From: Chlorops oryzae
Taxonomy: Eukaryota > Arthropoda > Insecta > Diptera > Chloropidae
Length of the DNA stretch: 64,000 nucleotides
NCBI GenBank assembly: GCA_020466095.1
Contig: CM035806.1
Coordinates: 135,258,981 to 135,322,980, forward strand
Reading direction: 5' to 3'
Below, in pieces: positions 11,474-23,241 of the stretch; the first letter of the stretch is position 1; every line of letters begins with the position of its first letter. The notes beneath the pieces were generated by a model that saw only the letters and a program-made list of their open reading frames with translations, had not been told where the DNA came from and ran no database searches. The position numbers and the translations under genes were made by a program.

Positions 11474-11788
11474 ATGAATGCTAATAAATGCACCGACGTC
11501 GTCGCCTCCAAGACCGCGGCAAAAGAGACAATGGATTGCCGGGTGTGCAAAAACCCACATGCCTTACGGTACTGCCCAACGTTCTTGCGAAAATCTCTGG
11601 CAGGTCGCTTACGTCTCGTTCTCCTACATGGATACTGCTCTAATTGCCTGGCTCAATCTCATGCCCGCCGGAATTGCACGAGCTCGTACAAATGCCGTCG
11701 GTGTCAGGAGCAACATCACACTTTGCTGCATGATTCTCCCAAGGACCATACGAAGCCATCTAGCTCCATGGCAGCGCGACTAGGGTAA
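11474..11788 (+). pseudogene. Gag-type zinc-knuckle region
   Basis: Three Cys/His clusters stand in a row: CRVCKNPHALRYC, CSNCLAQSHARRNC and CRRCQEQHHTLLH. This is the usual zinc-knuckle set at the Gag-protease boundary of BEL/Pao elements. The frame has an ATG at 11474 and ends at a stop shortly after the third cluster. Its place downstream of integrase is abnormal for the family. Confidence 0.75.
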
Positions 11789-11920
11789 CGGTGCCGTCCC
11801 GAGAGACCTCGTTCGTCTCTGCTCCCACTAAACCGGACACCTCGCCCGTCGTCCGAGGAGCTCCGTAGTGGTGGACCTCGTCCGTCCGCAGGCTCTGCTG
11901 GACTGACGTCGGGAACACCG

Positions 11921-12373
11921 TTGAGGCCCACCGCGCTCGTGAAAGTCGTCGCCAATGGAAGAATCCATTATTTGCGAGCATTGCTCGATCCCAACGCGGT
12001 TGGGTCCATTCTGACCGGCAGATGTGCACATCAGCTTCGGGTTACCGTTGACCGGGTGAACAACCATAAAGTGTGCACATTGAGTCTGCGGGCCAGGATG
12101 GATCTTAACATCGAGATCACAATAAAGGCTCAAATTCACGAGCACATGAAGTTAGTTACACCCCATCAAGATGTCGATGAAAGAATAACGTCGTTATTCA
12201 CCGGTATCAAATTGGCCGATCCGCATTTTTATAGATCAGCGGCTATCGACTTGATTCTGGGGGCGGATGTATATCCCAAAATTATGCGGTCAGGACTGCT
12301 GGAAGGACAATATGGTCGACCACTCGGACAGCTCACCATTTTCGGCTATGTGCTGACAGGCATTGCAAACTGA
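11921..12373 (+). pseudogene. Aspartyl-protease-like (DUF1758-type) region
   Basis: The sequence VKVVANGRIHYLRALLDPNAVGSILT resembles the BEL/Pao protease, where a D-S/T-G catalytic triplet is expected after LL. Here it reads D-P-N, so the active site is lost. The tail (IDLILGADVYPKI...GYVLTG) also fits the family. Stops and a frame change separate it from the zinc-knuckle region. Confidence 0.7.
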
Positions 12374-12596
12374 AATAACCGTTCTATATCTATATAATCT
12401 ATATTTTCCCCATTTGAATTTAACAATAAAAAAAAAATTTTTTTTTGAACTGAATTGCATATGTCATCCCCATCTTAAGAATCATAATTTGTAATATGAT
12501 ATAAACTGTCTTCCTATTTAGTTACAGTCGATGTCAAAAATTTCCCGTGACGGTTTGTTGGTGGTTGATTGCAGTAGCACTGCAAGGGGGGCAGAA

Positions 12597-12950
12597 TGTT
12601 AATGTGGACGGCCAATTAACCCCCTCTAAAGCAGTATAAGACTTGGCCATCGAAAGATGCAACCGTGACTTTCGCAACATGTTGCACTGAAAACGAAAGT
12701 CACGGCGCCAAGCAATGTCTTGAAAAGAGCTCAGTTGTCTTACAGCTATCGCGCGATCTGAACGTTGAACCACTGTCAAAATTCTCAAGTTTACTTTGCT
12801 CTCAAATTAAATCTCAACATCTTTACATCTCGCATCTCCCTCTCTGAATAAAGAAATATACTGCCACGCAACCAGCGACAAACTCGTGCGGACAATATCC
12901 ACACTACCAAAAACGTAAGATTCTACAATAAATCTCAACGATATATTACA
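12597..12950 (+). repeat. Probable 3' LTR of the BEL/Pao element
   Basis: A purine-rich tract (aaggggggcaga) directly precedes TGTTAATGTGGACGG, and the unit ends in ATATTACA, giving TGTT...TACA ends. It contains an AATAAA signal near 12847. No second copy is seen in the window. Confidence 0.55.
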
Positions 12951-13179
12951 AAATAATTCTTTGTCGTTTTTTATTATTTCTCGGCTTATTCCGGATCTCC
13001 CTCACTCGCTATCTGAGCTATTTAATTATTATTTTTTTTAATAAGTAGTTCATTTTGAAGTAAAAAATTTTTGGAGTGAAAAAATTCGTTAAATACGTTT
13101 CCTAAAAACTGAGCAACGCTAAACTCAAGTGAGCATTTTGACCAAGAAATTAAATTCGTTCGTTTAGCGTAATGGTTAA

Positions 13180-13364
13180 AGGCTCAGTTACTCTTGATTG
13201 AACGTAACTTAACTTTACTTATTTAATCAGCTGAGTTGATATGTTTAATTCATTTTATATGGGATCAGTCACTGAAAACTTAATTTGACTTAAGATAAGA
13301 ATCTGTGGAAAATAGATTTCTCTAAGTTAAGTTAAGTTACGTTCAATCAAGAGTAACTGAGCCT
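13180..13364. mobile_element. PIF/Harbinger-type MITE, copy 1
   Basis: The inverted ends are AGGCTCAGTTACTCTTGATT and its complement, about 37 bp long. Both are flanked by TAA (13177-13179, 13365-13367), the 3-bp TWA duplication of PIF/Harbinger. A second copy is at 60139-60296. Confidence 0.85.
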
Positions 13365-13367
13365 TAA

Positions 13368-13831
13368 GGCGTTCGCCCAGTGATCTGGTGGTCAAGCGGT
13401 TCAAGGCTTGGTGGAGGCGAGAAAATTTAAGAGAAGTGTAGGACAAAAAAGATTTAAAATAAAAAATAGATAAACAAAAGAAAAATATAATGATTAATAA
13501 AATAAATAAATAAAAAAGTAAAAACAAAAAATAAAATTTTTCTTGTTTCTCAGTCGCTGGTGCTAGGCCATTTTCCTGCCCCCTTTCGCTAGCGAAATGA
13601 CTGGTTAAAGGTGGCGCATAAAAGGACGACTCGTGCCCGTCAATGACACAAACACAGTAAAGTCGATAGTGTTTTGGATAGCAGAGGGACCGATCCCCGC
13701 CACCAGTGACGGGTAAAATCGCTAGTGTTGTGGTGGCTCCACTGACTGCAGGGTATCTATTCGCGAATATTCTTATTCGTGAATAAGGTGTAACGTATAA
13801 GGCATAAATAACCATATATGTCACTCAGGAG
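13368..13831. other. Intergenic, no gene seen
   Basis: No gene is recognised. The longest minus-strand frame here crosses an AT-rich low-complexity block (13440-13550) and looks spurious. Confidence 0.4.
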
Positions 13832-13984
13832 CAGTGCCGTAGCAACAATAGGGGCAGAGGGGGCTTTCCCCCCACGCATTTTTGTTTTTGCCCATGAATA
13901 AAATTGAAAAAATAATTTTGCACCCCCACGCAAATTGGAAAAATAATTTTCCCCCTCACGCAAAACAGAATTGCTACGGCACTG
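13832..13984. mobile_element. hAT MITE (CAGTGCCGTAGCAA), 8-bp duplication
   Basis: Ends CAGTGCCGTAGCAA and TTGCTACGGCACTG are flanked by CTCAGGAG on both sides (13824-13831, 13985-13992). No coding sequence. Confidence 0.9.
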
Positions 13985-14164
13985 CTCAGGAGCCGTTTCC
14001 ATTTTGGCTCTACTCACCCCGGTCTTGGGTACCCACCAAATTGAGCATTTTTCACTTATGTACTCACCAAAAGTATTTCTCTCTCGCTCATTATCTGCCT
14101 TCCGAGAAACATCTCTTTCTTACTGGCGCGAAACGTCCCGCGCAATATCTATGAGAGTGGCATA

Positions 14165-14833
14165 CAGTAGTTTCGCTATATGAGAAAGTCGATTTTGCCA
14201 AGAAATTTCATTCTTATTTCCGGTTTTTTCTTATATAAGGACCCGTTTATAAGAAAATTCTTTCTTATAAAAAAAACCGTTTATTACTACGTTTATGCGT
14301 ATGCCTTATTTGCAAATAAAAATATTGCAAATAGCAAATTTCGCCACATAAACGCTGAGCTGAATTCTTATTTGCAAATAAGTAAGTCGCGAAAAGAAGT
14401 CGTGAATAACGAAACTATTTGCAAATAAAGCTCAAGGTGCTGTCACTTTTTTTTGACGATTTTCCTATTTCTTACGATATGGTAGAACTAACGCATGCAC
14501 AGCATATGTTTCCGAAGTGCAGGCAGCACTAACATTTTTCGCTATTTGCGTATTTCAACTGCCGTATAAACAGTGTGTTCACTATTTGCGAATTATTTTT
14601 ATTTGCGTATAGCTGAAGCATAAACGTAGTACATATACATATATATTTAAGAAAATTTTTTCTTTTATAAACTATCGATATTTAAAAATAGGGGTGTTAA
14701 AATTTTGAAAAAAGCCAAGTTTCTTATATAAAAATTTTGTCCATACAAAAAGAGTTTTTGGTTTTGGTAAACAGTTTCTTATAGGCGGTTTTTTCCTATA
14801 TATATACGAGTTTCTTATATAGCGAAACTACTG
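14165..14833. mobile_element. TA-flanked pogo-like MITE
   Basis: The inverted ends are CAGTAGTTTCGCTATATGAG and, from the right, CAGTAGTTTCGCTATATAAG, flanked by TA (14163-14164, 14834-14835). The interior has many ttcttataa and tttgcaaata repeats. It sits exactly at the inner edge of the right duplication arm. Confidence 0.8.
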
Positions 14834-15132
14834 TATATGGTTATATGTGGTATAAAAGTAGCATAGACTCGCAATTAGCTGTTTAATGGCCGACGTTCCA
14901 CCCCTGCGAAGGCTCCATCAAAACGATAGCAATAAAAAAAATTTTTTTTTTCTCATTTAAAACAAACCAAAAGAAAATGAAAAAATAAAAAATAAAAATC
15001 AGCAAATTAAAACACATGAACCTATAAAAATTTTATTGATAAATATTAAACATAAATATTATTTTTCAAATTAAACATGGATCATAAATAATTGCATAAT
15101 TTTTTTAAAATATATTCTTTCACAAATAAGAA

Positions 15133-15824
15133 TTATTTCATATCTCGCGGGTTTGTTGTATTCAGCTCACCAATCAAATCGATAACTTTTTTGCAATCCT
15201 CATCGGAATCCAAGCCGACGGCCTTCAAGTCGTCCATTTTGATCTTGAGGAACTTCTCTAGATCGATACCTTTACTGGCGAACTTTTCGCTGTGCTGGCC
15301 GAGACCGAGTTCCTTGGGACCGATGTAACGCTCATTGTACGATTTGGGAATGACGAAGTCCTCGATGCCTCAGAACGCATTGAAGTCCCTTGCTAGTTTC
15401 CAATTTCGTCGATGCCGATAAGTCCAGATCGAATGATGAGTTTTCCATACTCGATTGATATTCGATGAATTGTTGTTTCAGCTGTTGTTGTTGTTTTGTT
15501 GTTGCTGCTGCTGCTGCTGTTTTTTGTTGCATATTTGTCGGACTAATTTTATTTTTGTTTATGCTGGAAATTGGCATTGCGAAATTAAAATGGTCGCACT
15601 TTTCTTTGGCGTCGTTTGCTGAACCAGCGAAGAACTCGATGGGGGGAAAGGCCCGGAGAGAAAAGATCGGAAGCCATCGGGGAGAAAGGCGTCGAGCATG
15701 ATTCGAATGGACCACGAGATTTTGCACTTGCTGTACGCATTCGGCTGTGATGATCGGGTTGATTTTGAAGTCGAATTGAAATTCCAACAACATCCTTATG
15801 GGTTGGGGTCGGGCAAACGTCCAT
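15133..15824 (-). pseudogene. Broken second copy of the mtrm-like gene
   Basis: The start context and stop of the left copy are both present, but several small indels break the frame. An extra T soon after codon 12, a lost base before the SPMASD region and an AG loss in the segment before the SAM domain are visible. The poly-Gln run is shortened. The STP docking site is altered (the left copy codes ISTPI, here KINPI). Either a true pseudogene or an unpolished consensus of the same locus. Confidence 0.8.
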
Positions 15825-16200
15825 TTTTGTTTTCGATTTACAATATAAAGAAAAATTTTTCAAATTTATTAGACTTTCAATTTGTTTTTGGGACTTTTTT
15901 AATTTTAATATAAACCCTTTAAACAGCTACAATGCGAATTCAACGAACGCTGTTCGTTCAACTGAACTGGAAATGGAATTCTCGGCTTACACTGGCTTTC
16001 GTGCGCTCTGATTTTAGCTGGAAGCACGTTATATATGGCGGGAAGCATAACTAACGGATCCGATGTCTGAAAAATGCAAATCTAAAGGTTTTAGGATAAA
16101 GCATTTTTTTCCTGCAACTGGACTTTTCCCATAACACCTGTGCAACACGTATAATGTAAGCCCAAAATTTTACTTCAGTTTCTGAAGTATGTATGTATTA

Positions 16201-16577
16201 CAGTCGAATCTGGATATAAACGAATCCCTGAAATAATGAACAGCTGGATATAGTGAACGCTTTTTTGTTACAGGGACTTGTCTAAATAATCAGGCCTTAA
16301 GAGAGGGGGTGGAAAAAGGGAAATTTTCCCCCCGCCGGGCCTGAAAAATTGGCAACCATTTTCCAATTTTGCACCCGAAAAAACCAACCGGCCCTGAACC
16401 CAACGGGCCTTAAATTATATGGAACTCCATTCAATTCGCAAAGTCTTCGGCCAACTAAAAATTTTCCCAAATGGTAAACCATAATTAAATTTTTTTTGGA
16501 AAAAGGGTTGTGTGAAAAACCATTTCCCACAATTTGCGAAACTGCATGAGTCCCACTACTTAATCCAGTTTCAACTG
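16201..16577. mobile_element. pogo-like MITE, uninterrupted copy
   Basis: Counterpart of 5402-6892 without the 1-kb insertion. The right-hand end (CAGTCGAATCTGGATATA, preceded by TA) is clean. The other end has lost its TA. Confidence 0.6.
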
Positions 16578-16599
16578 ATTTTATTATTTTTATTTATTT

Positions 16600-17230
16600 A
16601 AGCATTAATAAATTATTGCATAAAAACGGAGCACTTCTATCTTTCGGCTTTTCTGAAAGTATCGGTGAGTGTTTAAGGAAATATTTGGTTTGCAAATTTC
16701 TAATAACAATTTAAAAATTTTCCACAATTGGTTGTCAGCTTTGGCAAAATTCTTCCGAAAATTTTTTCCTGTTAAATTTCCCAGGTAAGGGGAAAATGCC
16801 AAGAATTTTAAGGAAAATTTTTTCCCATTTTACCCAAAGAACCCAAGCGAAAAACTTGCGGGAAGGAAAAAATTTTAGAACCCTTAAAATTTCACACTAT
16901 TTAATTTTTAATTATTTGGAAAATTTTTAATTTTTAAAGGGCTTTGAAAGGGATGCAAGCTTTAAGGGAAAAATTTAATTTCGAAAGCTTTAATGAACCC
17001 TTTTTTCAAATTTTCTTTTTTTTCCTTCAAAAGGGACAAACCCGGGAAAAACCCTTATTACCCTTTAAGGGGAATTCCTTTTAAGGTTTTACCTTTTAAA
17101 AAACCTTTTGCCCGGGACAGTTTTATTTTCGGGCCCCAAAAGGAAAGGGAAAATCCCTTAATGAAAATTTTTTCCCCAATTGTTAAAAATTTCCGTTTTC
17201 CCTCCAAATTTTCTTTGGTGTGCTACAATT
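16600..17230. other. Distorted, homopolymer-rich sequence
   Basis: Text such as cccgggaaaaacccttatt has exaggerated homopolymer runs. Comparing with 4750-5400 on the opposite strand, gccgataaactgtcgcaaagg appears as gcccgaaaataaaactgtcccgggcaaaagg. The frames here (for example 16993-17280) should not be treated as genes. Confidence 0.65.
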
Positions 17231-18300
17231 TCTCAGAAGTTTTTAAAATTTGGTTGTACTTAAGATGTTTCAAGAATTGAAACGCTTAAGTCTTTTCCAA
17301 AGGCGCTGATGGATCAAAGTCACGAAGTAAACGATATATGGCCATATCCGGCCCATTTTTTTAAATATTCATTGAGAAAATACAAATTTCGGAACCGCTT
17401 TTTAATTACATTTAGAGACACTTTTGTAGGCTTAATTAAGATATTTTGAAAAAATCTTGGAAATCCACCCACTGCCACGCCCACCTCCGATATAAGTGCA
17501 CAAGTCAAATTTTTTATTTTGGGACCTAGGGACTAGAGCACTGCAGGAATGTATTCTGTTAACAATTCCACTCATTTCACTCATTGTACCAGTACCCATG
17601 TTCGAGTTGCTGTGAGGGATGAAATAAATTGATAAATGCTCTCATGCTCTTGCAGCGAATGTTGTATTGTCTCTGCTCTCTCAGCTTCTCTCTTGTCCCG
17701 CTCAAAACTTCCTCAATACAATGTTTAGTTGTTCGGCGTTCGGGTATTTTCGGGTATTTTGGGTATTTCAGAAAAAGCATTAGCGTGCAAAACAATAAAC
17801 CGGTTTTTACATACGGCGAATTTGTTCTCTTGCATTTGAATCGTTGCAATTAAAACTGTTGTGTGTGAGTTTGCAAGTTTGAATGGAAAATATCAAAACT
17901 ATGGAAATCGATGGGGAAGGTAGATTGAAACGATTTCTTGAATTTTTGAAACAAAATTTGATGAATTTATTGAACGTGTGACTTATTTTGGATTTGAACG
18001 AGTCCCGCGAAGCCAGCATATTTTGTCTCAAATTTCAAAAGGAGAAGGAAATTAGTTTTGTTTAATTTTTATCCTACGCAAGGCTTTAATTTTCTTATTA
18101 GTTGAAATCATTAATAACATGATATATGTATAATTTCACGCCTGGAAACAAAAACCATTTCACTTTTATTTTGGATAACTGAACATCTGTACGTATATAA
18201 ATGTATGTATGTATGTCATGAAATTTAGCATTTTCATTGGGCTCGAGCTTAACACTGCAATAATAAAATTTAACTCGATCGAGCAACTCGAGATACTCGA

Positions 18301-19044
18301 ATAGTTGTACTAATATTCAAATATATGCGTCTCACTGGTACAACTATCCTCTGCTCCCGTTTTCATTCTCTTTCACACTCTTTGCTTCACGCAAACGAGT
18401 GGCAATGCTTACTTTGTTCATGTCGCTTAAATTAGTACAATGACGTTTTCGTAAACATGTGAATGTATTCGAATACGCGAAAAGGCATACCCATGCAGGG
18501 CTCTACTAGGGACTTGAAATTGGGGACACTTCTTAATTGAGTTCTCCTCAAAAAAAGCTAAAAATATTGCGGCTGCCACGCCTACTTTGGGTTTAACCCT
18601 CATCGAAAGTTGCAGATTTTACATGTTTTTATTTCCTATCTATCATTGTATGGATTTTTCACATAAATTATATAGTTTTGATCTTTTCCAAAAGCTTTAA
18701 CATTGGTTGTCTCCATTCAAAAGAATATAATACCCTCAAGAGCCTTCCGCGAACGATATTAGCCTTCGAAATCACCGAAAATATCTCACATTCCGCTTTG
18801 CTAGTAAAGCATGCCAAGTTAAAGTGTGTCATAGAAAGATATTGATGTGAAATATGTTTTTTTTACATTGAAATGTTATTCAATTTCGTTACGCCTACAT
18901 ATTCGTAAACAAAAATAATGTTTCATTTATAAATCGTTCCTTGTTTTAATTACGTAAGACCTAAAAGTATGCCCCATTTTTTGTCTTATTGAGCATTTGT
19001 ATGTAATGCAAGTGGCTTTTGAAAATCAAATCGATGCTTATATA
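18301..19044. other. Intergenic, no gene seen
   Basis: No gene is recognised. CAGGGCTCTACTAGGGACTTG near 18496 resembles the CAGTGCTCTAGTCCCTAGG near 4476 and may be the end of a diverged hAT element. Confidence 0.35.
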
Positions 19045-20085
19045 CAGGGCTGGGCACGCGAGCAAAAAATGTGCAAGTGAGAGCAAAAATTCGTTGCTCG
19101 CGTGTACATATATAAAGAGCGCACGCGAAACGAATTTAGTTGTTGTCATATAGTACTATAGGTCTAACTCTTCTTCTTCCTAATCCCTGCAATGTGTTAG
19201 AGCTACGCTGCTTCAACATAGGCATATAGCAAGAGGAAAAGAGAAGCACGCTATGGCAGCGAAATCTGTAGCTCTGCTGTGGTGAAATGCATTGCCACTT
19301 TTATTTTTAATTTTGGGGAGATTTTCGAGTTCATTACATATAAAATTCTACCAAAATCATAAAATGATATGAAAAGCTTGAAAAAAATAAAACTAATCAA
19401 GGAAAACTCAATATCAAGGAGAAAAATAAATTGTTTTTTTTAGTTCTACCCTGTCCACTTAACTTTTTGATCACACTGTTTCAGCGAAAATACTAAATTC
19501 TATGTACAATCAAATTCGTAGCCGTAGTCAAAAATGTTTCTCAATTTTTACAAAATGAAAAGATTCGTGCACATTGAGCAAAAACATATCGTGATACATT
19601 TAGTAAAGTTTCAATTATGAACTTTTCAAGCAATATAAAAACAGAGCCGACGCCGTGTTTCTTTTATAATTTTCTTGCAAGTGGCATCATAGTGCCACTT
19701 TTTGTCTGCCCGTATTGTTGTTGGTAGTTTCTGGTGAATTTCTCGAAAGAGTTGAATTTCCTATTCCTGCCTAATGGGAGTTTCTTATTAGCGGCAGAGG
19801 CCTTTCGACGTCGACAGTTAGACCTATAGTACTTATGGTTGTTGTCAAGAAGCGAACGAAGCAAGACGTCTGTCAAAAATTTTAGGCGAACAAGAGATTT
19901 TTAGTGCAAGCGAGAGCTATTTTCGTTAAAATATGCTTTGTGAGTTTAGTTTGGCATGAATGCTTCTGGAGTAAGACCTATGTCGCTGTCTTCCGCAAAA
20001 TGAAGAGCGAATTTGTATTTATGAAGTTGTTGCACCACTACATGTTCATCAGGTTATATTTGCTTCTGTATTTCGCCCAGCCCTG
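19045..20085. mobile_element. hAT element (CAGGGCTGGGC), 8-bp duplication
   Basis: Ends CAGGGCTGGGC and GCCCAGCCCTG are flanked by CTTATATA on both sides (19037-19044, 20086-20093). An inner inverted pair around 19160 and 19815 shares agacctatagtact. No intact transposase was recognised. Confidence 0.9.
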
Positions 20086-20112
20086 CTTATATAGCATCTT
20101 ATATAGTAAGAG

Positions 20113-20562
20113 CAGAGGTGCCCAAAGTGTTAGCTCCAAGTGTGAATGAGCGTAAAAGAGAGCATTTTTTCACACGCATAGAAACTGTGAGCGGGAGATG
20201 AAAAAGTATAAAAGACGATCGAAATTAAAGCAAAATTCCACTTGTAATCGAGAAGCGAAGCGAACAACCGAAGCGAGCCAAAAAACGAAGTCACGTCAAT
20301 CTTTCAAATCAGTGCTATGATGAACTTCGCAGAGGGAAGACATGTGTCGCTCTGTTTTAATTTTTAAATCCTTTTTTCGTAAAATTTTTAGTTTTGACTC
20401 AGTTAGAGTGCGTTGAGAGTTTAGTATGCTATAGACTTTCGGCGAGGTAGGACCTATGTCGCTCGATTTTTTCTTACTCTCTAGCATTTTTAATTTTATG
20501 TGTTTGTTGTATCACTACAGATACATGCAATCTAATTGCGCCTGTAGTGGTGGGCAGCTCTG
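20113..20562. mobile_element. hAT element (CAGAGGTGCCCA), 8-bp duplication
   Basis: Ends CAGAGGTGCCCA and, inverted, CAGAGCTGCCCA are flanked by AGTAAGAG on both sides (20105-20112, 20563-20570). It lies only 27 bp from the previous hAT. Inside, GTATAAAAG near 20207 resembles a TATA box followed by a purine-rich leader, perhaps the promoter end of a once-complete element. Confidence 0.88.
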
Positions 20563-20570
20563 AGTAAGAG

Positions 20571-21054
20571 GGCTAAGCAAGGCAAAGCACATAAAGTTTT
20601 TTCCAACAAAAAATGAGAAGTTGATATTTTTTACTCTAATTTCTGGAAAATTATAATAATTATTCTACTTTTCCAATTTTAATAATTTTTTTTTACATGA
20701 AAGAGTAATTGCTATATTTCCACGAAAAAATAAAACAAAGGTAATAGCTTTGGATTTTCACATAAAAAATGTTCTCTATGTGGACTTCGATTTTAATCTG
20801 AAATTTACTGAATAACATTCCTTTGACTTTTGTTAGTTTTTTTTATAAAAAAATTCAATTTTCATAAAAAAGAATGTCGAATTCCTCATATCCAAACATT
20901 TGTTTACAAAACTGAATCATTAAAATTTTGAAATTCAAAAGTTGAAAAATCCTATTTTTTCCACCGATGCCCCACTGTGCGTCGGCAGAATTTAGTCTGC
21001 CTTGCATGCGTGCTAATGAAATCGAAATGTGGCTTACACTGAATTACGGCTTAA
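20571..21054. other. AT-rich spacer, no gene seen
   Basis: Nothing is recognised apart from long A/T runs. Confidence 0.3.
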
Positions 21055-21630
21055 CCCAGCGGGAAATGTCCCGCGGACATCCCCAATGATGTCTTAGTGA
21101 CTTCGGAGCCGGAATGCATGCTATTTCCGGTGACACTTTGTATGACATTTACACAGGAGCTGACAGGGACTTCAGCGGTGACATTATCACCGGAAGATAA
21201 GAAAATGTCACTGGTCATGCTAGGGGATGCGATGGCGAAAAAAGCATTTGAGAGCAGCACATTGCTCTTTTCTCTCTAAATGTCAATTTATAGAAACCAG
21301 TTTGATAACTCTCTTCTTTGCCCTCTCTTTGAATGTTTCGAAAATTTTTAAAAATCTATTTTTAACAAATTTTGTTCGCCTCATCCAGGGATCGAACCCG
21401 CGATCTTCGGATTCTGAGTCGAGCACTCATCATCTACGCCACTTCATGCTAACGCTGAACTGACGCTAAAACCTTATTTAAATTTCAGTAGCCAATGAGA
21501 GTCAAGCACATGAACAGCATCCCCTCCACGATGACATGTCCTCAAAGATGTCATGCATGACAATGTCACCTATATGTCATCGATGGCATCATTGGTGACT
21601 TTGTCATGCAGGAGATAATTTCCCGCTGGG
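21055..21630. mobile_element. CCCAGCGGGAAAT-ended element with tRNA-like module
   Basis: Ends CCCAGCGGGAAAT and ATTTCCCGCTGGG. The interior is crowded with short palindromes around TGTCA/TGACA (for example ATGTCCCGCGGACAT and TGTCATGCATGACA). A minus-strand tRNA-like module lies at 21380-21448. No clear target duplication. Superfamily unknown to me. Confidence 0.7.
21380..21448 (-). other. tRNA-like module (loop CTCAGAA)
   Basis: On the minus strand: A-box-like TGGCGTAGATGATGAG, loop CTCAGAA closed by CGA/TCCG, then B-box GGGTTCGATCCC. It shares ATCCGAAGATCGCG with the module at 57547-57616. Confidence 0.6.
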
Positions 21631-22242
21631 AATTCATTTCAAGACCAATACAAAAGAAGATTATGTGGCATCACCACAGAGGTCTAAGGCTGTTATGCAT
21701 AGTATAAATCCTGCTCCTCTACATTAAAAAAAAATTGAAATTTCAACAAAAAAAAATGGGACCATTTGCAAGACTTAAAAAAGCTGTTGCCTGTATACTG
21801 CCACCATTTTTATGATAACTTACCTCGTAAAATGTAAATATTTTTCAAGTTTTATTATTTTCATGTAAATAATATGAATATTTTTCTAAGTTTATGTAAT
21901 TTATTCTTATATGCTGGATCGCATCTTATAATTTTATTTATATTTTAAACTTTGCGTACAAAGACCTAACTCACGTATTTTAAACGAATATTGATAATTG
22001 ATAACTCAGAAAACTGCTCGAAACACTGAAAAAATAAATATTCAAGCCTAAAACAAATTTCGTGCGTAGTATTTAATTGACTTTGCGTTTCAACTTTTTT
22101 TCAATATCTAACATTTGCGATTTTATGAAGTTTTTTCCTTCTCCTGTAAAGTAGCAAAATAATGAGTTACGCCCTTTCTATCCGAAGCTATCGATATACT
22201 CTATTTTCAAATGAAATATCATGCGCGTTTGATCCGTTTCAG

Positions 22243-22444
22243 CCAGCCAGCATGTACTCTTTTCTCAAATGAAGTTTTCATTCACTTCTTTTCCTTATGA
22301 ATAAGAAATGAATTATGAAATAATGAAAGCAGCGGCCATCTCCTAATAAACTTCATTAGAAGTAAGGGTTAGTAATGCGAGTAGTCGCAGTATGAATTTT
22401 CACCACTTCGGAACTACTGCAGAAGTGTGAAATTTCCGGCTGGG
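22243..22444. mobile_element. Small CCCAGCCGG-ended repeat
   Basis: The right end read inwards is CCCAGCCGGAAATTTCAC; the left end is CCAGCCAGCATG. The interior matches, in inverted orientation, the element at 62926-63072 (shared GGCCATCTCC and TTCACCACTTCGGAA words). Confidence 0.5.
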
Positions 22445-22508
22445 GTACGAATAACCAAATGCATTCGTGAGTACCGTTTCCTTACTCCGTACTAGAAGGT
22501 GCACCCAT

Positions 22509-22951
22509 CAGTGCTGTCGTTTTCAATTTTGATTTAGTAGTATAACTTGTTGTTTTTAGTATTATTTTGGCATATTTTGTAGTACTTTTTTGAAATCAAA
22601 TAATATGGGTGGGAAATATAATTTTTGAACGATGTTTTATTTTCTTTTTTCGAAACAAACTACGTATGTATTTTTTAAACAATAAAAAAATTATATTTTT
22701 GATATTAACACTGTCGGAATTTAAATGGTGCTGATGCCTCGTAAATATAACAGAATTTAAAAAAATTTAAAGAAAATTGTATAGCTGTCTTTTTTCGTTT
22801 TTTGTGAAACTATGTTTGAGGGAAACTTGTTTTCTACTAAGAATACTTCACTTTTCCAAAAATGTAGTAAAATTTGTATTTTTGTAGTGTAGTAGTATGG
22901 GTGTTGAAATTGTAGTAAAATACTACAATTGAAGTACTTCCGACAGCACTG
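22509..22951. mobile_element. hAT element (CAGTGCTGTCG), 8-bp duplication
   Basis: Ends CAGTGCTGTCG and CGACAGCACTG are flanked by GCACCCAT on both sides (22501-22508, 22952-22959). The interior is AT-rich with ttgtagtaaaatactacaa-type inverted words. Confidence 0.92.
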
Positions 22952-23241
22952 GCACCCATTACTCAGTAACGAGTACATACTGTTTGCCACAGCTCTAATT
23001 CTAATCGAAGCAAAAAAAAAAAAAAGAAAAAACTTAGAAATTCCAAAATAAATAAATTTCATAAATTCGAACGAATATTTTGCAAAATTGCATTGTAGAA
23101 GGCAAAACCTCGATTTTGCTACGTACTTTCTCTTTTTCATCTTTTTTTTTTTTTTGTACTCTACTTCTGGAATCGTCTGCCACGCAATGAATCACCTTTC
23201 AAATTGAATGACTGAAAAGAAAGGGCTCTAGATATATTAGA

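Larger units (their letters stand above)
10143..12950 (+). mobile_element. Decayed BEL/Pao LTR retrotransposon with 3' LTR
   Basis: This is a 5'-truncated element. It begins inside the pol region just before the integrase (LNPFLDPDGLLRVG), continues through a DUF5641-type C-terminus, then unexpectedly shows a zinc-knuckle region and an aspartyl-protease-like region, and ends with a purine-rich tract and a probable LTR. In the family, gag and protease precede reverse transcriptase and integrase, so the order here is rearranged or two fragments have been joined. No reverse transcriptase and no 5' LTR are visible. Confidence 0.8.
14834..18300. repeat. Right arm of large inverted duplication
   Basis: Inverted copy of 3716-8275, clean at both ends (14834-16200 and 17230-18300) but carrying frequent 1-2 base indels in the mtrm copy. 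It is badly distorted at 16300-17230, where left-arm words can still be traced but with doubled or tripled G, C, A and T runs. Confidence 0.9.

Noticed and set aside
16993..17280. 95-codon plus-strand frame
   Set aside because: Lies in the distorted part of the right duplication arm, where the homopolymer-rich sequence is unreliable.
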